Of a stretch of DNA of 64,000 nt, positions 59,656 through 64,000 are shown piece after piece. The translations under genes and the position numbers were made by a program. Every line of letters begins with the position of its first letter. Position 1 is the stretch's first letter. The DNA comes from G963665005 sp963665005 (GTDB lineage Bacteria > Bacillota > Clostridia > Christensenellales > SZUA-584). A model generated the notes under the pieces. It saw only the letters and a program-made list of their open reading frames with translations. It was not told the DNA's origin and made no database searches. The stretch covers positions 1,674,001 to 1,738,000 of the forward strand of contig CAXXTQ010000001.1 in the NCBI GenBank assembly GCA_963665005.2, read 5' to 3'.

Positions 59656-60566
59656 TGGCTGTGGATATGAGAACCGATCTATGCGGATTGCAGCTTAAAA
59701 ACCCGATAATAGCGGCTTCGGGGACATTTTCTTTCGGGCAGCAGCATTCTTGGTTTATAGATGTCGGGCGGCTTGGCGGTATCGCATTAAAATCGCTAAC
59801 GCCGCAAAAGCGAATTGGTAACAAACCGCCGAGAATTGCAGAAACTGCGTCGGGCGTTATAAACAGCGTAGGGCTGCAAAACCCGGGCGTTGATTCGTTT
59901 TTGGAGGATACGCTTGAAAAGGTAGAGAAAATAGACACAGTCATTATCGCAAATATCGCGGGAGCGAGTACGCAGGATTATGTCTATGTAATAGAAAAGC
60001 TTAACGACACTAAGATAGATTTATTCGAGCTTAACATATCGTGCCCCAATGTAAAAATGGGCGGCGTGAGCTTTGGCATGGACGAAAAATCGGCTAAAAG
60101 CTGCGTCAGCGCGGCAAAAGAGGTAAGCAGAAAACCGCTTATAGTAAAGCTTACGCCCGCGGCAGGCGACGTTGTCGCTATTGCCAAAGCGGTGCAGGAC
60201 GCGGGAGCGGACGCGATTTCGCTTATAAACACTATACCTGCCATGGCGGTCGATGCGAAAACAAAAAGGCCTATACTCGGCAATATAACAGGAGGGCTTT
60301 CGGGGCCGTGCATAAAACCTGTCGCGCTAAAAATGGTATACGAAGTATCAAAAGCGGTGGATATACCCGTTATAGGCCTCGGCGGTATAATGACGGGCGA
60401 GGACGCAGCCGAGTTTATGCTTTGCGGCGCGTCGGCGGTAATGACGGGAACGGCTAACCTTATAGACCCGGGAGCGTCACTTAGGATATTAGACGAACTT
60501 GAGGCTTACGCGAAGTCAATGAAAATAGACAAAATATCCGCGCTTTGCGGCGCGCTGGAGGTATAA
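59655..60566 (+). CDS. pyrD: Dihydroorotate dehydrogenase B, catalytic subunit PyrD
   Basis: 303 residues. FMN and orotate motifs NPIIAASGTFSFGQ, LELNISCPNVKMGG-type segment (FELNISCPN), VKLTPAAGDV, and GLGGIMTGEDAAEFMLCGAS. The NAD-dependent class 1B enzyme acts as a PyrD2-PyrK2 heterotetramer. Start overlaps the pyrK stop. Confidence 0.97.
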   Translation: MAVDMRTDLCGLQLKNPIIAASGTFSFGQQHSWFIDVGRLGGIALKSLTPQKRIGNKPPRIAETASGVINSVGLQNPGVDSFLEDTLEKVEKIDTVIIANIAGASTQDYVYVIEKLNDTKIDLFELNISCPNVKMGGVSFGMDEKSAKSCVSAAKEVSRKPLIVKLTPAAGDVVAIAKAVQDAGADAISLINTIPAMAVDAKTKRPILGNITGGLSGPCIKPVALKMVYEVSKAVDIPVIGLGGIMTGEDAAEFMLCGASAVMTGTANLIDPGASLRILDELEAYAKSMKIDKISALCGALEV

Positions 60567-61133
60567 ATGACAAGAGAAGAGATACTCGATATATTCAGGG
60601 AAACGGGCGTTATGTTAGAAGGGCATTTTCTGTTAACTTCGGGCAGGCATTCGGATAAATACATGCAGTGCGCGAAGCTTTTTCAGCACGCCGATATTTC
60701 AGAAAAGTTCGCGAAGCAGCTTGCAGATAAATTCAGCGGTGTTGATTTGGTAGCGGGGCCTGCGGTTGGCGGCATAATTCTTGCTTACGAGGTATCGCGC
60801 CAGCTCGGGGTTAAAAATGTTTTCGCCGAAAGGCAGAACGGAAAAATGACATTCAGAAGAGGGTTCGAGATAGAAAAAGGCGCAAAAGTGCTTGTCGTAG
60901 AAGATGTTGTAACGACGGGAGGCTCTGTAAAAGAGGTGATTAACCTTCTTTTAGAGATGGGCGCGGAAGTTATAGGCGTCGGAAGCATTGTCGACAGGTC
61001 TAACGGAAAAGTGGATTTCGGAGTTCCTTTCGAGGCGGTACTGAGCCAGGAAGTGGTATCATACGAGCCGGACGAGTGCCCGCTGTGCCGCCAGGGCATA
61101 CCTGCCGTGAAACCGGGAAGCCGCAACATATAG
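60567..61133 (+). CDS. pyrE: Orotate phosphoribosyltransferase
   Basis: 188 residues. PRPP motif VLVVEDVVTTGGSVKEVI; orotate region HFLLTSGRHSDKYMQCAKLF. It begins directly after the pyrD stop. A C-terminal CPLCRQG motif is an additional cysteine pair of unknown meaning, common in Clostridial PyrE. Confidence 0.97.
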   Translation: MTREEILDIFRETGVMLEGHFLLTSGRHSDKYMQCAKLFQHADISEKFAKQLADKFSGVDLVAGPAVGGIILAYEVSRQLGVKNVFAERQNGKMTFRRGFEIEKGAKVLVVEDVVTTGGSVKEVINLLLEMGAEVIGVGSIVDRSNGKVDFGVPFEAVLSQEVVSYEPDECPLCRQGIPAVKPGSRNI

Positions 61134-61157
61134 AGGTATCTTAAACAATTAATTTAG

Positions 61158-62417
61158 ATGAGTGATATTCTGCGGAATACTATTGATATTGTATTTATAA
61201 TATTTTATTTAGCTGTGTTTATACTCGCGGCAATATTTATTATACTCAAATATTTTAAGAGCGATAACATCATCGATAAGCCGGCTGTCGGTTTAGACAA
61301 AAACACAATATTAAAAATCATCGGCGTTGTTTTGCTGTCGAGAATAGTGCTTCTTCTCTTAAGCTGGGGCGCGGTGCATATTTCGGGATACGGCGATAAC
61401 ATTCTCGACGTATGGAACAACTGGGACGCTCAGCAATATCTGCGCATTGTTAACGAAGGTTATATCAGCGCAGAGGACGGCTTTATCAGAATAGTCTTTT
61501 ATCCGCTCTATTCGGCTGTCGTCTGGCTTTTTAAGTTTATATTCGTAGACGCGCGGCTCTCTGCAATGCTCGTTTCGTGGGGGTGCCTTTGCAGCGCGGG
61601 AATTTATTTATACAAACTTGTGCTTTTAGATTACGACAAAAAAACGGCCAACAGAGCGTTAAAATATCTTTTGATATTTCCCGTAACAGTATTCCTCGGC
61701 GCACCTTTTACTGAATCGATGTTTCTGATGTTGTCGCTTGCCTGCCTTTATAATGCCAGAATAAGAAAATTTAGCGCTGCCTGTATTTTTGGAGGATTGG
61801 CGGCTCTTACGCGAAACGTAGGCGTTTTGCTTGCCGTTCCCGTACTGCTGGAAATGCTTCTTGCGCACAGCATGGTACCTAAACTTTTGAGGCAAAACAT
61901 AAAAGACAAGCTAAAAGCATTCGCAAAGGATTTTCCGTATATATTTATCATTCCGCTCGGCACTATAGCGTACTTGCTCTTAAACCAATTCATACTCGGC
62001 GACGCTTTTGGTTTTCTTAAAATACAGCAGGATTATTGGAGCCAGAGCTTCGGCAGTTACGCCAACACTTTAAGCGTTACTTTCGGGCAGGTGCTTACTA
62101 TGGAATTTATGCGTACGAAATTATTGCTTTGGGCAAGCCAGTTTGCCGTGCTTATTATCGGCGGGCTGACGCTGCCCGTTATATGCAAAAAAATGCGTGT
62201 TTCATACGGCGCGTATTCAATTGTTTATCTCTTCGTCGTTTTCGCGCCCACATGGCTTTTATCAGGTTTTAGATACTATATGGGGCTGGTTATATTGTTT
62301 CTTGCGCTTGCTCTTCTTACAAAGCGCAAATGGGCGGATGTAGTTATCACGGTAATGTTCGCTTTGCTTATGCCAATATACACATATGCTTTTACGATGG
62401 GCTGGCTTGTATTTTAA
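61158..62417 (+). CDS. PIG-V-like integral membrane glycosyltransferase
   Basis: 419 residues with about 10 helices. After the second helix comes an outside loop with NNWDAQQYLRIVNEGY, and then VFYPLYSAVVW; these match the WDxxxYLxIAxxGY and FFPLYP motifs of PIG-V-type mannosyltransferases (COG5542). The donor would be a lipid-linked sugar and the acceptor an envelope glycan or protein (inference). It lies 24 bases after pyrE without a clear promoter, so it probably rides on the pyr transcript. Its ribosome site is weak. Confidence 0.75.
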   Translation: MSDILRNTIDIVFIIFYLAVFILAAIFIILKYFKSDNIIDKPAVGLDKNTILKIIGVVLLSRIVLLLLSWGAVHISGYGDNILDVWNNWDAQQYLRIVNEGYISAEDGFIRIVFYPLYSAVVWLFKFIFVDARLSAMLVSWGCLCSAGIYLYKLVLLDYDKKTANRALKYLLIFPVTVFLGAPFTESMFLMLSLACLYNARIRKFSAACIFGGLAALTRNVGVLLAVPVLLEMLLAHSMVPKLLRQNIKDKLKAFAKDFPYIFIIPLGTIAYLLLNQFILGDAFGFLKIQQDYWSQSFGSYANTLSVTFGQVLTMEFMRTKLLLWASQFAVLIIGGLTLPVICKKMRVSYGAYSIVYLFVVFAPTWLLSGFRYYMGLVILFLALALLTKRKWADVVITVMFALLMPIYTYAFTMGWLVF

Positions 62418-62431
62418 AATGCAATTTTATT

Positions 62432-62484
62432 AGTGCGGCGTCATGCTGAAACGAAGTGAAGTATCTTACCGCACTGATTTTTTT
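62432..62484 (+). terminator. Hairpin terminator formed by a dispersed repeat (copy F)
   Basis: AGTGCGG (62432-62438) and CCGCACT (62469-62475) are complementary and followed by GA and T7. The loop carries the repeat core CGTCATGCTGAAACGAAGTG then AAGTATCTTA. It closely matches copy E (35041-35082) in opposite orientation. It stands where the pyr operon should end, so the repeat seems to double as a terminator. Confidence 0.7.
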
Positions 62485-62584
62485 AAACAACCGTAAATTC
62501 AGAATGACGAACGAGAAAGAATTTGCGTTTTTTTTATGCCGCGTATGCTCATACTAATATCATCAATTTTTTTGGAGGGCATAC

Positions 62585-63502
62585 ATGATTCGGACAGATT
62601 TGGCTATGGAAGCAAGACAAGTTTACGGGGAAGAAGAGATTTCGGGAGTAGAGGTAACGAGCGGCGAGGTTTCAAAAGGCATTAATAAAGTAAAGGTCGT
62701 CATATCGTCAAAAGAAGGCGAAAGAGCTCTTGGAAAGAAAATAGGTACATACGTTACTCTGGAAGCGGGCGACATGGCCTGCGGTGACGCGGTTCTCGAC
62801 GAAAACTGCGCAAAAGCGCTCGCTTATGAAATAAAAAGCATGGCGGGGGACAGCATAGATAAAGGCGTGCTTATCGCGGGGCTCGGAAACCGTAAGGTAA
62901 CGCCCGATGCTCTCGGGCCGTACGTATGCGATATGGTTTTTGTAACAAGGCATATACACGAATACGCGCCCGAAGGCATAGATGAGAGGCTTGGCAACGT
63001 CAGCGCGATTTCTCCCGGAGTGCTTGGAATAACCGGCGTGGAAACGGGGGAAATCATAGAAGGCATAGTAAACCGTATAAAACCATCGCTTATAATAGCA
63101 ATAGATTCTCTTGCCTCGAGAAGCTTAGAAAGAGTACGCACAACAATACAGATAGCAGACAGCGGGATAGCCCCGGGAGCCGGAATAGGCAACCGGCGAA
63201 AAGCGCTCGATCGGCAGGCGCTCGGCATACCCGTGCTGGCTATAGGCGTGCCGCTCGTTGTTTATGCATCTACGGTAGCTCACGATCTTATACAAGCGGC
63301 TATGAAAGGCTCGAATAATATTGACGCTGGCATGCAAAGAATAATAAACCGCATGGCAGCCGAACCAAAAGCCGATATGATAGTAACGCCAAAAGAGATA
63401 GATAAAGTAGTAAAAGATCTTGCGCGTATAATTTCCGACGGGCTTAATATCGCTTTGCATAAAGACCTTACGCTTGAGGAAACGAGAAGGTACATGCATT
63501 AA
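62585..63502 (+). CDS. gpr: Spore germination protease GPR (A25 family)
   Basis: 305 residues, shorter than Bacillus GPR. It begins RTDLAMEARQVYGEEEISGVEV; cleavage of the propeptide after the sequence like MIRTD would leave an active enzyme. Core motifs: IAGLGNRKVTPDALGP, VSAISPGVLGITGVETGE, IIAIDSLASRSLERVRTTIQ and GAGIGNRRKALD. It degrades small acid-soluble spore proteins at germination, so the organism probably forms endospores. TTGGAGGGC precedes the ATG. Upstream CATACTA (62550-62556) resembles a sigma-G -10, but no good -35 was found. Confidence 0.95.
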   Translation: MIRTDLAMEARQVYGEEEISGVEVTSGEVSKGINKVKVVISSKEGERALGKKIGTYVTLEAGDMACGDAVLDENCAKALAYEIKSMAGDSIDKGVLIAGLGNRKVTPDALGPYVCDMVFVTRHIHEYAPEGIDERLGNVSAISPGVLGITGVETGEIIEGIVNRIKPSLIIAIDSLASRSLERVRTTIQIADSGIAPGAGIGNRRKALDRQALGIPVLAIGVPLVVYASTVAHDLIQAAMKGSNNIDAGMQRIINRMAAEPKADMIVTPKEIDKVVKDLARIISDGLNIALHKDLTLEETRRYMH

Positions 63503-63560
63503 AAATTTTTAAAGTATATATCATAATATAATTGCATACATTTTTTTAGGAGCAAATATT

Positions 63561-64000
63561 ATGAATAATTATAGACATCGGCGTTATATCGGCGCGCCAC
63601 GGCCTGTCAAAAAATCTGACGCAATAAAAAAATACCGCAAAAACACAAATGAGTCTAATTTTTTTAAGACGGCGTTTTATTTTGCAATAATTATTTTGAC
63701 AGTACTGTCTTTTTTCTTAATTTTAGATACCGGCAATATTGATAACTCTAATCTTTCAGAAAATACAGTTTCTTTCAAGACGGTAAACCCGCTTATAGAC
63801 GCCTCTGGGCAGGAAAGCGTTTTTGATGAAAGCCTGATAGATCCGAAATTTATACTCGCGCAGGAAATGCCCGTAATATACGGAGTCGATTTAGAAGAAA
63901 TATATCTTGAAAATAAGCCGGATCTGGGCGGTGCGCAAGGGCAAGCGGACATATATTTTGATGTGCTTCCCGAAGAGATAAAACTTGAGATCTTAGAGTT
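63561..64000 (+). CDS. spoIIP: Probable stage II sporulation protein P, N-terminal part (cut by window edge)
   Basis: 146 codons without a stop from the ATG at 63561 (AGGAG 8 bases upstream). A basic N-terminus (MNNYRHRRYIGAPRPVKKSD) leads to one helix (about 37-57) and a Ser/Asn/Asp-rich exported linker. The amidase domain that would confirm SpoIIP should lie beyond the edge. The assignment rests on the gene's place directly after gpr, as in Bacillus and most sporulating Clostridia, and on its topology. SpoIIP is a septal cell-wall amidase acting with SpoIID and SpoIIM in engulfment. Confidence 0.6.
   Translation, partial: MNNYRHRRYIGAPRPVKKSDAIKKYRKNTNESNFFKTAFYFAIIILTVLSFFLILDTGNIDNSNLSENTVSFKTVNPLIDASGQESVFDESLIDPKFILAQEMPVIYGVDLEEIYLENKPDLGGAQGQADIYFDVLPEEIKLEILE

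Noticed and set aside
62517..62584. Sigma-G promoter for gpr
   Set aside because: A CATACTA that fits the -10 is present, but no acceptable -35 lies 17-18 bases upstream, so it is mentioned only in the gpr entry.
1..64000. CRISPR array, tRNA or rRNA genes, replication origin
   Set aside because: No regularly spaced repeats, no cloverleaf or rRNA-like sequences and no DnaA-box cluster were noticed.

Overview
The window looks like the chromosome of a spore-forming, strictly anaerobic member of the class Clostridia (Bacillota). Evidence from the sequence: a germination protease gene (gpr) followed by what is probably spoIIP; a trimeric electron-bifurcating-type [FeFe] hydrogenase operon with an adjacent sensory-hydrogenase gene cassette; a PyrR-attenuated pyr operon; BlaI/M56 and PadR regulators; AGGAGG-type ribosome sites and frequent TTG/GTG starts. 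The species cannot be named. No tRNA, rRNA or CRISPR array was seen.

Layout. 1-8.6 kb is an accessory stretch: a PadR/DUF2812 pair with a clear autoregulatory operator, a zinc-ribbon membrane protein, a CHAP lipoprotein, a lipoprotein-form acetolactate decarboxylase, a decayed small membrane gene between dispersed repeats, an ABC exporter, a glutaredoxin plus ferredoxin-thioredoxin-reductase/rubredoxin pair, a phosphoesterase and a frameshifted molybdopterin-domain lipoprotein. 8.8-14.6 kb has ridA, an IS3-family element that split the ridA terminator (GGG duplication), a DsrE-like protein, a thioesterase and a BlaI/M56 signalling pair whose sensor carries an unusual extracytoplasmic domain. 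14.7-19.5 kb is the conserved ruvCAB-queA-tgt-yajC block. 19.6-30.2 kb carries rqcH, proA, a VanZ-like gene, an orphan prepilin, argGH under a promoter covered by two ARG boxes, and tig-clpP-clpX. 30.3-35.5 kb has a large zinc-ribbon surface protein, nifS-type desulfurase plus thiI, and a repeat-rich gap.

35.5-44.9 kb, all on the minus strand, is the most notable region. A SPOR-domain gene leads into DRTGG - RsbW-like ATPase - HydA-like iron-sulfur sensor - DRTGG - PHP phosphoesterase, with overlapping or nearly abutting genes. After an AT-rich gap with a Rex-type operator come nuoE-like hydC, a second GHKL ATPase, a 2Fe-2S protein, hydB and hydA. The sensor keeps the four cysteines that would hold an H-cluster but lacks the proton-relay cysteine, so the whole looks like a hydrogen/redox sensing and signalling module attached to the NADH/ferredoxin hydrogenase.

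45-49.1 kb has degV, a thioredoxin-fold protein, an aspartate aminotransferase and a Re-citrate-synthase-like enzyme. 49.3-62.4 kb is the pyrimidine operon pyrR-uraA-pyrB-pyrC-pyrF-carA-carB-pyrK-pyrD-pyrE, preceded by a PyrR attenuator and followed by a PIG-V-like membrane glycosyltransferase; its end hairpin coincides with a dispersed repeat. The window closes with gpr and the N-terminal part of a probable spoIIP.
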